This document shows positions 20,032-29,789 of a stretch of 64,000 nucleotides of DNA, piece by piece. Location of the stretch: the NCBI GenBank assembly GCA_905221605.1, contig CAJNDS010002139.1:374001-438000 (forward strand), in the 5' to 3' direction. This stretch comes from Symbiodinium natans (taxonomy: Eukaryota; Sar; Dinophyceae; Suessiales; Symbiodiniaceae). Positions within the stretch are counted from its first letter, which is position 1. Every line of letters starts with the position of its first letter. Under the pieces are notes generated by a model. That model was not told the DNA's origin, did not search any database, and saw only the letters and a program-made list of their open reading frames with translations. Made by a program: the position numbers and the translations under genes.

Positions 20032-20074
20032 CCGAGAACCACCCCGAGGGCTGTGTTCCAGCGCTGTCGACTTT
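20032..20074 (-). CDS. Exon candidate, minus
   Basis: 43 nt = 14 codons + 1, acceptor TAAACTGTTAG| and donor CTCGG|GTGCGT. It encodes KVDSAGTQPSGWFS. Rightmost of the left minus-strand cluster. Confidence 0.4.
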
Positions 20075-20279
20075 CTAACAGTTTAACAGAATGCTACGCA
20101 CCCAATAAGCGTTTCAGGTTTAGGGTTTAGGTCTAGAGCCCATCAGAAGCCCCTTAAGCCCTACGCTCCAGACCCCCCTAAACACCTACTGTAAACCCCT
20201 ATGCCCTTAACACTGTCCCCCCCCTAAACCCTAAACCCCCCTCCCCCCTCCCGCCACCATTCTGCCTGGCTGTGGGCAG

Positions 20280-20374
20280 TGATACCCTCGGAGGCGAGCT
20301 GGACGCGTCACTGCGCCGTGCGTACCTGAAGTTTCGGGAGCGTGGCGCAGCAGGGAGAAGAGACGGCAGAAAGA
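20280..20374 (+). CDS. Exon candidate, plus
   Basis: Acceptor GGCTGTGGGCAG|, then a purine-rich frame encoding LGGELDASLRRAYLKF and ERGAAGRRDGRK. Leftmost plus-strand candidate. Confidence 0.45.
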
Positions 20375-20582
20375 CCCTACACCCAAAACCCTAAACCGGT
20401 AATCCGCCGACCCCAGCGGTAGCAGGGGGGCGTCAGTGAAGACCCCCCACCGCCCTCACCGCCCTCACCCGCTCTCACAGCATGCTGCTCATGACACCTT
20501 GAATTGGAGTGTTTTTGCATTGTTTGGCTTCAGTGCCCAAACCCCGCCACCCATCGCCCTCACCCATGACGCCTTGAATTGG

Positions 20583-20847
20583 ACCTTTGACCCCCCCCCA
20601 CCCCATCCATTCAGGTGGTTTAAAGGGTCCCGACCCCCCACCCCCCCACCCCCCCCACCACCCCCCCCCCCCACCCCCCACGCCCCCCCCAACCACCCCA
20701 CCCACCCCCCCCCCACCCCCCCCCCACCCCCCCCCCCCACCCCCCCCCCACCCCCCCACCCCACCCCCCCCCACCCCCCCCCCACCCCCCCGCCACCCCC
20801 CTCCCCCACCCCCCCCCCACCCCCCCCCACCCCCCCACCCCCCCCCC

Positions 20848-20882
<35 letters not shown>

Positions 20883-21065
20883 ACCCCCACCAGCCCCCCA
20901 CACCCCCCCCCCCCCCCCCCCCACCCCCCCCCCACCCCCCCACCCCCCCCCCCCACCCCACGCCCACCGCTTCTCACACCCTCCCCCCCCCCCCCACCCC
21001 CCCCCCCACCCCCCCCCCACCCCCCCCCCCCCCCCACCCCCCCACCCCCCCCACCCCCCCCATCC
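20583..21065. repeat. Almost pure C/A tract
   Basis: About 480 bp composed of C runs of 3-30 broken by single A or CA; the core from about 20640 has only a handful of other bases. Long frames are open on both strands only because CCC, CCA, CAC and ACC contain no stop. The minus strand is G-runs of 5 or more with T spacers, a strong G-quadruplex former. Assembly or base-calling error is possible. Confidence 0.9.
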
Positions 21066-21580
21066 TTCTCCTAGTCCCCTACCCCCTACTCCGCCCCTGA
21101 CAAATCTCTAGTTTGAGGGATTCCAATCCACGCCCGCCCAACCGCCTCCCCGCTCTCATCACTCCCCTGCCTTCCGCCCCCAACCAGACCGTCACCTCCC
21201 CTGTCCACCCAACCCTCTCACCAGAGCTGGTCAAATGAGTCAGGCCCCCCTTTCCGCCAGCGCCCCCACCCTCTCCCACTCCCACTCCCTAACCCTCCCA
21301 CCAACCCTCCCCAGCCCTCATCATTACCCCCTCCCACCATCGTGCACCATCCGACCGCCCCCCCGCTCTCACCGCTCTCATCGCTTCTTCATCTCTATGC
21401 CCCCCAGTCCACCCCTGCCTTCCGCCCCCAACTCCCTAATCCGACACCAACCCTCTACCGTCACCCCCCACACCCCCCACCCCCGCCGCCCCCCTTTCCA
21501 CCCCCACCCACCCCCACCCCCCCCGCCCCCGCCCCCCCCGCCTGCCCGCGCTCCACCCTGCCTTCCGCCCCAATGCGACT
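21065..21580. other. C-rich low-complexity stretch, no gene
   Basis: Pyrimidine-rich DNA with repeated CTCTCACC/CCCTCACC-like words. Open frames are compositional shadows. Confidence 0.6.
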
Positions 21581-21820
21581 GTCTTGGGTCTGGGGTCGGC
21601 GGCACTGGCGGTAGCCATTAAATCGGGCAGCGCGAGGTCCCCAAAGGACCGAGCAAATGCGGACCTTTTAGCCCGGGTCGTCCCGGGAATAGCCTTGCTG
21701 GCCTCTGGCCTTCTGCGAAGCAGAATTAGGCCGGACGCCAGTGCCGCCGACCCCCGCGTGCCGCCGGGTGAACGGTTTTTTTTTCGTGGTTTTTTGCGTC
21801 GCCACGGAGGCCCCCAGAGG
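21580..21820. other. GC-rich unique segment, unknown
   Basis: Both strands are open (plus ALAVAIKSGSARSPKD; minus AFARSFGDLALPDLM). I suspect part of a dispersed repeat but cannot assign it. Confidence 0.3.
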
Positions 21821-21935
21821 GCGCGCATCATGAGCATCAGCGGGTCCAGGCCGGGACCCCCAGGCGCGCATCAGGAGCATCAGCGGCTCCCGGGGCGGGA
21901 CCGCGGGGGGGCATCAGGAGCATGATGCCCCCCAA
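21821..21935. repeat. About 42-bp tandem repeat
   Basis: Three diverged copies beginning GCGCGCATCA(T/G)GAGCATCAGCG, the third truncated at GGGGCATCAGGAGCATGATG. Confidence 0.8.
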
Positions 21936-21982
21936 AGGGCGGGCATAAGCGACGTGTCTAAGGCCGGGGCTAGGAAAAAGGT

Positions 21983-22140
21983 AGTTTAGGGGCCTTAAAA
22001 AAGCGCTTAGAAACGTTAAGGGAGTCTCGGAGCCTCAAACGCTTAGAGATTTGAAGGGAGTTTAGGGGCCTGAAAATGCTTAGAAACTTTATGCTTAGAG
22101 ATTTTAAGGGAGTTTAGGGGCCTCAACATGCTTAGAAACT
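21983..22140. repeat. About 36-bp minisatellite
   Basis: Four imperfect copies of GCTTAGA(A/G)A followed by AAGGGAGTTTAGGGGCC; one copy is shortened to GCTTAGAAACTTTAT. Confidence 0.85.
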
Positions 22141-22197
22141 GCTCGCCCCGGGCTTCTGCGTGCGCTGCCCGCCCATGGGCGCAGCCCCTTAAAATTA

Positions 22198-22278
22198 TTC
22201 TTATATATAAGTATAGATATAAATATGTATATATATATATGTAGAATATATACATATATATATATATAGAATATATAC

Positions 22279-22310
<32 letters not shown>
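22198..22310. repeat. (TA)n and (GA)n microsatellites
   Basis: ATATATAC-type repeats with two GTAGAATATATACATAT modules pass into GAGAGAGAGAGAGA. Confidence 0.9.
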
Positions 22311-22495
22311 GACCCAAAAAAGGGACCCTAGTTTAGGGAACTACCCAAATTGGCTGTTCTTCACTGAGAAGGGTATCGGGTTCAGTGGGGGGGAGTCTTC
22401 CGGCTTCTGGGATGGGTGCCTGCAGTGGTTTCAGGGGCTTGAGAAGTTAGGGTTCAGCGGTTGTAGGGGTTTATTTCTCATGGTGGGGCCCCGAA

Positions 22496-22745
22496 GGTGG
22501 TACACTTGGGTTTGGGGACCCTTTCTAAAGATCGTCTACGGGAATATAAGGGCCATATTAGGAGTATAGTAACGAAACCGGTCCATCCATGGGGTCCGAG
22601 TAGGACTCCCTTGAATTTAGGGAGTTGCCCGCATCCCTGATATTATGGGGTTCTTATGGAAGGGGGTTCAAAGGGGGGTATGAAACCCAAGGTTCCCAAA
22701 CACTCCCCGCTGCTCCCTAAGGCTCCCTAAGCTTCCCTAGGTACC
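22496..22745 (+). mobile_element. Dispersed repeat family A, longest copy
   Basis: The 5' part (ACCCTTTCTAAAGATC, AATATAAGGGCCATATTAGGA) matches 63233-63313 and the 3' part (ACCCAAGGTTCCC, CTCCCTAAGGCTCCCTAAGC, CCTAGGTAC) matches 43115-43205 and, inverted, 44246-44322. No coding frame. Confidence 0.65.
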
Positions 22746-23204
22746 TACCCCCCCATGAACCCCACTCCCTTAAGAACCCAAAAAATCTCAAGCTGTCGGC
22801 CCTCCCCCCCCCAGGGCACTGCACAACGGACTGCCTACCGGGCCAGAGATTTTCCAGGTCGGCAAGCCAAACGTCCTGTTTAGATGCGGTTTAGGGTTTA
22901 GGGTGCAGGGTTGGGTTTAGGTTTAGGGTTTTCCCCCGAAGCCACTCACAAACCGTCAAGCCCCCAACGCCCCCAAAAGCCTCAACATCTCCACATTCCC
23001 TACCGTATTCTACCGTTGATGAAAAATGTTGATGGTTCGAGTTACGAAAAAGTTTCGACGAAATCTTGAAGAATTTCTGTTTTTTCGTTTTTGAATATTT
23101 CAAGTTGTAAGGGGCTTGAGGGCTGCGGGTTTAACTTGGCCAAACACGCCCCAGCGGCGCCCCCTGTTTCAACAGGGGTTGTGGCCAACACCCTCTACAA
23201 CCCT

Positions 23205-23500
23205 AAGCCCCCTAAAGCCCCCTAAAGCCCCTAAAGCCCCTAAACCCCCAAACCCCCTAAAGCCCCTAAACCCCCTAAAGCCCCTAAAGCCCCTAAACCC
23301 CCTAACCCCCCTGAACCCCCCAAGCCCCCTAAACCCCCTAAACCCCCTAAAACCCCCTAAACCCCCTAAACCCCCCCTAAACCCCCTAAACCCCCTAAAC
23401 CCCCTAAACCCACTACACCCCCAAAACCCGCTAAACCCCCTAAACCCCCTAAACCCCCTAAACCCCAAACCCTAAACCCCCTAAATCCTAAACCCTAAAG
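23205..23500. repeat. CCCCCTAAA / CCCCTAAAG array
   Basis: About 30 units of 8-10 bp in which the C run is expanded to 4-6. It encodes KPLNPLKPL-type peptides in an open frame on plus, compositional rather than a gene. Confidence 0.9.
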
Positions 23501-23513
23501 TGGACCCCTGAAA

Positions 23514-23576
23514 GGTGGGGCCTTCATCGAGGGAGGCTCGTCCAGTCGGCGAAGGAGCGCTTCCTGGAGAGGGGCT
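23514..23576 (+). CDS. Exon candidate, plus
   Basis: Encodes RLVQSAKERFLERGW and ends at a telomere-derived donor TGG|GTTTAG. Confidence 0.4.
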
Positions 23577-23700
23577 GGGTTTAGGGTTTAGGGTTTAGGG
23601 TTTAGAGTTTAGGGTTTAGGGTTTAGGGTTTAAGGTTTAGGGTTTGGGATTTAGGGTTTAGGGTTTAGGGTTTAGGGCTTTAGGGCTTAGGGTTTAGGGC
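23577..23700. repeat. TTTAGGG array
   Basis: About 17 units with scattered variants. Confidence 0.9.
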
Positions 23701-24242
23701 TTTCTGTAGTTTGCGGGTTTAGGGGTTTAGGGTTTGTCGGCTTGTCGGGCTGCACCCAAAGCCCTGAACCCTGAAACCCTTAAACCCTCAAACTACATAA
23801 GGCCCTAAACCCTAAACCCTAAGCCCTAAACCCTACACCCTAAACCCCAAAGCCCCTCTTCCCCCCCCCCCCCCCCCCCTCGGATCTGGCCTGGCAGATC
23901 TGGCCCTCGCGCTCCTTGGGTCACTGGAGTTGAGGTTTTGGGGCTAAGGTTTAGGGTTTAGGGTTTAGGGTTTAGGGTTAGGGTTTTTTATCTAGGGTTT
24001 GGGGGTTACAGTCGGGGGTTTGGGGGTAGTTGGAGTGGGGAGGCTTGCGTGGGTTTGGGGTTTAGGGTTTAGCTTTCTTGGCTGCACTTGGGAGGGTAGC
24101 TATCTACCTTACAAGGAAACCCAATAAACCCCACAAGGCTAAGGATCTCAAGTTACAGTAAAGCCCCACAAGTTGTGGTTACAGAGTTTTGGGCTTGGGG
24201 CTGTAAGAGCTTCGGGATGCTCGGGTTTTCTAAGCCTATTAG

Positions 24243-24326
24243 CCAAAGAAAATGGGGGCGCCCCCGTTGTGAAACACAAGTCGCAGTTCCCAATATCCTC
24301 CCCAAGTCTATGCGAGCTGTGGGCAC
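24243..24326 (+). CDS. Exon candidate, plus
   Basis: 84 nt = 2 + 27 codons + 1 between acceptor TAAGCCTATTAG| and donor GCAC|GTAGGC. It encodes KENGGAPVVKHKSQFPIS. Confidence 0.45.
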
Positions 24327-24359
24327 GTAGGCAATCAACCCTACAACCTGAGACCAAAA

Positions 24360-24775
24360 ACCCGAAAACCCTAAACCCCTCCTAACCCCTAAAACCCCAC
24401 AAGCCCCAAACCCTAAAACCCGACAACCCTAAAAGCCTAAAACCGGAACACCCCAAAACCCAAGAACCCTAAAACCCTACAACCCCAAAACCCGAAAACC
24501 GGAAAAAAATTGTCCCAAAAAAAAACCAAGAACCCTAAAAACCCTACAACCCCCAAAAACCCAAAACCCTACAACCGGAAAACACGAAAAAAAACCCAAA
24601 CACCCAAAAACCCGGAAAACCCCAAAACCGGAAAACCCTTAAAAGAAAAACGAAAAAGAACCAAGAAACCCTCCAACCCCAAACCCCGAAACCCCAAAAC
24701 CGGAAAACCCTATAAAACCATAACAACCCCAAAAAACCCTGAAAACCCTACAACCCCAAAAACCCTACCAGCCAA
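24360..24775. repeat. A/C-rich degenerate AAAACCC tract
   Basis: Very degenerate CCCTAAA/CCCAAAA derivatives, including repeated ACCGGAAAA words. The open Lys/Pro/Asn frame is compositional. Confidence 0.8.
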
Positions 24776-24917
24776 GTAGCCAGGTCTAGAGCGCCAAAGA
24801 GGGCCTTGCGGTTGACGGGTTTCGGGCTACGGAGGCTTCAGGGTTTAGGGTTTGGGGTTTAGGGGTTAGGGTTTAGGGTTGCCATAAACCCTACAACCTG
24901 AAAACCCTAAAAGTTCA

Positions 24918-25014
24918 GGATGTTCCCCCTTGGACGAACAGTCCTTAATAGGGACTCGAATAGGGTGAGTACTACAATCCCTCTTAAGGACTGCTAGTAC
25001 AAGGGGGAACATCC
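24918..25014. mobile_element. 97-bp foldback element
   Basis: Perfect 15-bp terminal inverted repeats (GGATGTTCCCCCTTG / CAAGGGGGAACATCC) and a second nested 10-bp pair (CAGTCCTTAA / TTAAGGACTG), each separated by 6 bp on both sides. No coding capacity. Confidence 0.8.
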
Positions 25015-25430
25015 CAACCTAAAGTCATCTGTAGGGTTAGGGGGGCATTTGCAGCTTGATTCAAGCATGCGATTTCCTTCGGGCTTATGCGACATCCCGA
25101 AACTTCACAAAATTAATTTAAAACTTCTCCCAAAAAACCCTTGAAGCCTCCTCGCAAACAAAAACACCAAACCTGTCCAGATATTCCAAAAAAATCACAA
25201 GCACTCATTCGTTAACACAAAGGAAAAGTCGACAGAAAAAACTTTCAACCAACAACGCTCAAAAAAACGAGAATTAGAATCTCAAAAAACAAAAACTCAA
25301 AAACCAAACCAAAAAAGCCAAACAGATTCAGGGAATCCCTAGAACCAAACAATCAAAACCATTCTAAAACCGGGTAGGGTTTAAGTTTTCAGGGTTGACG
25401 TGGGGCCCCCTTCAACTTGATCGGATGCAT
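25015..25430. other. A-rich stretch, no gene seen
   Basis: A-rich on plus, with no telomere units and no convincing frame. Confidence 0.5.
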
Positions 25431-25439
25431 CGTTCAGGG

Positions 25440-25666
25440 CTTTAGGCTTTAGGCTTTAGGCTTTAGGCTTTAGGCTTTAGGCTTTAGGCTTTAGGCTTTA
25501 GGCTTTAGGCTTTAGGCTTTAGGCTTTAGGCTTTATGCTTTAGGCTTTAGGCTTTAGGCTTTAGGCTTTAGGCTTTAGGCTTTAGGCTTTAGGCTTTAGG
25601 CTTTAGGCTTTAGGCTTTAGGCTTTAGGCTTTAGGCTTTAGGCTTTAGGCTTTAGGCTTTAGGCTT
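25440..25666. repeat. TTTAGGC variant array
   Basis: About 32 nearly perfect copies of TTTAGGC with one TTTATGC. The variant does not occur as a long run elsewhere in the window. Confidence 0.95.
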
Positions 25667-25789
25667 AAGGGTTTTGGTCTGTTGATTTCGGAGCAAGGTC
25701 TTAGGAGCTTGTAGGGGCATTGAAGTAAGCTGGTGAGATCAAGCAACTCCGGATCCGAAGCCCCAAGGGAACCCAAACCCTAAGCCCAA

Positions 25790-25925
25790 AACCCAAGACC
25801 TTACCCAAACCCTAAACCCTAAACCCTAAACCCTAGACCCGAAACCCTAAACCCTAAACCCTAAACCCGAAACCCTAAACCCTAAACCCTAAACCCTAAA
25901 CCCTAGACCCCAAACCCTAAACCTC
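25790..25925. repeat. CCCTAAA array
   Basis: About 18 units with CCCGAAA and CCCTAGA variants. Confidence 0.9.
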
Positions 25926-25934
25926 CAAACGCAC

Positions 25935-25980
25935 CTGCCTGGGCCACCATGTTCAGCTCGAGGCCCCTGGCGTCGGGCCC
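25935..25980 (-). CDS. Exon candidate, minus, telomere-derived acceptor
   Basis: 46 nt = 15 codons + 1. Acceptor GTTTAG| from the repeat, donor GCAG|GTGCGT. It encodes GPDARGLELNMVAQA. Confidence 0.45.
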
Positions 25981-26264
25981 CTAAACCCTAAACCCTAAAC
26001 CCGAAACCCTAAACCCTAAACCCTGAACCCTACACCCTAGACCCTAAACCCTAAACCCTAGGCCCCAAAGCCTAAGCCCTAAACCCGAAACCCTAAGCAT
26101 ATTTGTAGTCAGGAGGGGCTTGGGTGGGTTTAGGGCTCTTAGGGTTCTTGGGCATTAAGAGGGTTTTGAGTTCAGAGTTTGAGGGCCTGCATGGGGTCTT
26201 CACACCTGATGCTTGTTTTTTTTCTTGGCGGGGGGGGGGGGGGGGGGTTGAGGGTTTAGGGATT

Positions 26265-26350
26265 AGGGTTTAGAGTTCTCGAGCTACTTCGAGCATACTG
26301 CCCTAGTGGATGCACGGGCCGTATGAAACAGGGGGCCTGGGCCCAAAGAA
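26265..26350 (+). CDS. Exon candidate, plus
   Basis: Encodes LLRAYCPSGCTGRMKQG. Possible acceptor GTTCTCGAG|. No clear donor. Confidence 0.3.
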
Positions 26351-26799
26351 ATTGAACAGCACAACCTGACCCCAAGCCCTAAAGATCTGTCATTGAACCT
26401 CCAATCCTTGGAGGCCCCAAGCATGCTTGTGCTAGCCCTACACCCTGAAACCCTGACCCTTGACTCCTTGATGAAGCCATGAACTCGACATCCCGAAGCC
26501 CGGAACTTTTGAAATTAGGGTTTAGGGTTGAGGGGCTTGGGGTTCAGGGTTTACATAGGGTGTAGGGCTTAGGGGTTGAGGGCTTAGGGTACTACACTTT
26601 GCTCTCTTACACCCCAAACATACCGGAACAGGAGACCCCTTGAAGAGGCTACTACTGGGGTGGGGGATTTGGGAGGGTTTAGGGGTTAGGGTTCAGGGTT
26701 TCGGGTTTAGGGTTTAGTGTCGATGGAATGTATAGGGTTCTGGCGGCGAAACAAATGACGGTACAGGAAGGCTTTACATAAGGTTGTATAGAGAGTTAT

Positions 26800-27175
26800 A
26801 TGGAGGCATAATTATGGTGCGTACATCATCTCCCCACTGCCCATTGCCTTCTAGCCTCGCAAATGTATCCCAGCTGATGCCTTTCGTAACCAAGGCGCAC
26901 AGATGACCCCGCATGTTTCATAACCCTAAGCCCTAAACCCTATGGCAGGCGAGTCCATGCCGCGCCTGGAGTGCTCATGCAGCATGCAACTTTCGATGCA
27001 TAATGGACCCCTGCTATGTGATCCAGATGTCCGTCCGGCAACGTGATGTTCAGCCGGACATCGCGCAACTCCCCTGGCGGGGGGGGGGTGGGGGGGGGCA
27101 TGTGAAGTTGAAGCGCTCCTTCGCGCGGACAACGCGAGTCTGGCCGTTGCTGTGGTAACCCAACAAACACATGGT
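26800..27175 (-). pseudogene. Possible decayed copia-type retroelement tail
   Basis: A minus frame at about 26830-26915 reads ALVTKGISWDTFARLEG, resembling the conserved LTK..-DTF end of copia RNase H. A second minus frame at 26940-27170 includes LPDGHLDHIAGVHYASK. There are stops between them. The resemblance is weak. Confidence 0.25.
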
Positions 27176-27230
27176 AGCCCAGTGGCCATCTTATGATAAG
27201 GGCACCCTTTTTAGGGCTGGTTATTTCACA
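27176..27230. mobile_element. Short AGCCCAGT element
   Basis: About 55 bp similar to 50229-50283 (AGCCCAGT..CC, ATAAGGGCACCC, CTGGTTA). Confidence 0.5.
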
Positions 27231-27447
27231 GGTGAAAGCATATACAAAAAAAGGGTAAAGGGTGCCACCGGGCTACCAAGAACACACTGCGGCCTTAAAG
27301 CAACCCCCGGATCGGCCTGAGTCCCAAGAAGTCGGTCAGGAAGTGATTCCTCGTCTTGGGTTTAGGGTTTGGGGTTTGGGGTTGAGGGTAAAGGGTTTAG
27401 GGTTTTGGGGTCGGGGTTTTAGGGTTGAGTGTTCTTTGCCCTTCTAG

Positions 27448-27590
27448 GCACTTCATACAAGTGCACGTGGAGCTCGGAGCTAGAGTCGTCAGGAAGCTTT
27501 CAAACAGCCCACGCAAACCCCGCTTGCTTGCCCGGAGTCAGCTCATGTCGCGACACCCAGGAGCCTGGCGTGGATTTCCATCCGAAAGGG
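27448..27590 (+). CDS. Exon candidate, plus
   Basis: 143 nt between acceptor TTGCCCTTCTAG| and donor AGGG|GTGGGT. Two plus frames are open throughout (one with VELGARVVRKLSNSPRK, the other WSSELESSGSFQTAHAN), so the reading frame is unresolved. Confidence 0.45.
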
Positions 27591-27921
27591 GTGGGTGGTG
27601 GGGGAGGTGGGGGTTGGGCTGAGGAGCCAAGGGCCCGGAGAGCTTGAGTTCAGGGTTCTCACCTACACACATATGCACATGCACCGGTCTGCAGTTGGCC
27701 AGCAGTACCACGAACCATGCCCTCCTTCGGCAACCCCCCCGGCCGCCACAGTCACCCCTAAAAATCCCCGGAACACACGTTCACGGGCTTTTGTGCTCTT
27801 GTTCTTAAGCTCTGATGTCGTACATGCCCTGAACAAACCCTCTAAACCCTAAAACCTATAGTTAAGGGTTGAGGGCTTCAATCGCCGTACTGGAAAGGGG
27901 CTTACTTTGTGGCTCTCACAG

Positions 27922-27971
27922 CCATGGAAGTTGCAACGCTACTTTCGCTGGAGCCACCCGTTCCCGCACCG
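27922..27971 (+). CDS. Exon candidate, plus, strong acceptor
   Basis: 50 nt between acceptor TTGTGGCTCTCACAG| and donor CCG|GTTCAG. It encodes MEVATLLSLEPPVPAP. Confidence 0.45.
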
Positions 27972-28043
27972 GTTCAGGGTTTAGGGTTTAGGGTTTAGGG
28001 TTTAGGGTTTAGGGTTTAGGGTTCAGGGTTCAGGGTTTAGGGT

Positions 28044-28150
28044 TTCGGGAACCCATGCCACACGGCTACACGCCCCCAGTAGCGCCATCCCTCAAACCCT
28101 ACCACCTGAGCCCAGATTTTTCCGAGGGGTTGTTGTGCTTTGGCCCTAAT
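28044..28150 (+). CDS. Exon candidate, plus
   Basis: Encodes GYTPPVAPSLKPYHLSP and DFSEGLLCFGP; possible donor AAT|GTTAAC. Confidence 0.35.
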
Positions 28151-28513
28151 GTTAACGTCGCTTTAATAAACCCCCCCCCCCCAAAACTTGTTTTGGTCCC
28201 CGGGGTTTGGAGGGGTAGAAAAAAACGAGTGGGTGCCAATAATGCGGATTCTGGGGGTCTTGGGGGGGGTTAGCTGTCAGGGTCTGCCACGGAGCTCGAA
28301 AAGTCTTCTCTGCAAGTAAAATTTCTGATTCCTGGCCGGCCAAATATTACTGTTGTCACCCCATTATTATTTTCACCGGACCCCCCTATATAGACTTGTT
28401 TACACACATCGGCCCGAAAACCTCCCGTAATGGAAAGTAGTCTTCGGCTGAGCCCCTCTGGCCCGGTGAATATTACAGTTGCCACCCCATTTATAGATGT
28501 GAGGTTAACATTA
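28147..28513. mobile_element. Possible 367-bp element with TAATGTTAAC ends
   Basis: 10-bp inverted ends (TAATGTTAAC / GTTAACATTA). Inside are two direct copies of a module around AATATTAC(T/A)GTTG(T/C)CACCCCATT at about 28345 and 28467. Confidence 0.4.
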
Positions 28514-28893
28514 AACCCTGAACCCTAAACCATAAACCCTTTTGGGCTTAGGGCTCAGGAGCCCAATTTTCACGAAGCCCCAAAATCCCAAGAAACTCAA
28601 ACATGCTACATCACCGATGGGCAAAAACCTTGCAGAACCCGCCCTAAACCCTAACCCCTAACCCCTAACCCCTAACCCCTAAACCCTAAACCCTAAACCC
28701 TGAACCCTAAACCCTGAACCCTAAACCCTAAACCTATGGGCTCCAAGACTCCAAACCTGTCTGATGCAACGCCTCATGTAAAAATCCGAAGCCCCCCTCA
28801 AGACCCCAAAGGTTCAGGGGTTCAGGGGGATCTAGGCTTTATGTGTTTAGGATTTATGGGCTTAAGGCTTCGTGTGTTTATGGGCTTTGGTGG

Positions 28894-28955
28894 TTTTAGG
28901 GTTTAGGGAACCCTAAACCCTAAACCCTAAACCCTAAACCCTAAACCCTAAATCC
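28894..28955. repeat. Head-to-head telomere repeat junction
   Basis: TTTAGGGTTTAGGG then AA then six CCCTAAA units, a perfect palindromic junction. Confidence 0.95.
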
Positions 28956-28989
28956 TAAACTCCCCCCCTTCCCTAAGACCCTCCCCGAA

Positions 28990-29062
28990 CCGCAGCCGCG
29001 CCGTGAATGCAGAGTCGCTGTCGAACCGCAGCCTGCAGAGTCGCGGGGGAGCCGACTCTCGG
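28990..29062 (+). CDS. Exon candidate, plus
   Basis: Encodes RAVNAESLSNRSLQSRG and ends at telomere-derived donor CGG|GTTTAG. Confidence 0.4.
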
Positions 29063-29555
29063 GTTTAGGGTTTAGGGTTTGGGGTTTAGGGTTTAGGGTT
29101 TAGGGCTAGGGTTTACGGCTCAGGGTTATTTTAGAGGTTTCAGAGTTTGGGGCATTTTGATTGTAGGGCTTGAGGGGTTTTCGGCTTTTGTATCTAGGGC
29201 TTTAGGGTTGGTTCTACTGCACGGTATTGGCTTTAGTGTTTCAGGTTTTGGGTTTACGGGTTATGCATTCAGGGTGTTCGGGTTTGTCGGGTGCCAGGGT
29301 TTGGGGTTTGGAGTTTAGAGTGTCTCATGCACTGCGCGCACTACGCAAGGCGGGTGTTGTGGTACCCACCCGCCCACTCACCCACCCACCCACTCACCCA
29401 CCCACCCACCGGCCCGGGTCCTTAGAGTCTAGGGTTTAGGGTTTAGTCGGGATTCTCCAGTTTATGCCTTGCTCCTTCGTCACATTTTTCCGTAAACCCT
29501 GAACCCTAAACCCGATCTAATCCCTACATAAACCCTAAGCCCTTGAGCAGCCTGA

Positions 29556-29779
29556 AAGGACAATCAAGGCGCATGGGAACCGAGCTCCTGTGCTGTGCGA
29601 CTGTCGTGCCAGCTGCGCTGGCTTCTGATCACCACAGCACCCACAGCTCGCTTGAGTTTACAGCAGGTTTAGGGTTTAGGGTTAGAGTTTTCGGTTTTCA
29701 GTATAGTGGCTGTCCAAGAATCCTCTCGGCCCTATTTGTTGAGAGGGCTTCTTTGGGGGAACGGTGGCGACGAGATTCA
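29556..29779 (+). CDS. Open frame containing an in-frame telomere patch, plus
   Basis: One 75-codon frame joins MGTELLCCATVVPAAL to SALFVERASLGERWRR through GFRVRVFGF, which is the translation of TTTAGGG-type DNA at 29667-29700. The patch begins CAG|GTTTAG and ends GGTTTTCAG|, so it has splice-site-like ends, but 35 nt would be unusually short for an intron and splicing would break the frame. Confidence 0.4.
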
Positions 29780-29789
29780 GTTTAATTTC

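Noticed and set aside
20436-21111. Long Pro/His/Thr and Gly/Trp frames on both strands
   Set aside because: They are open only because the C/A tract cannot make a stop codon in most frames.
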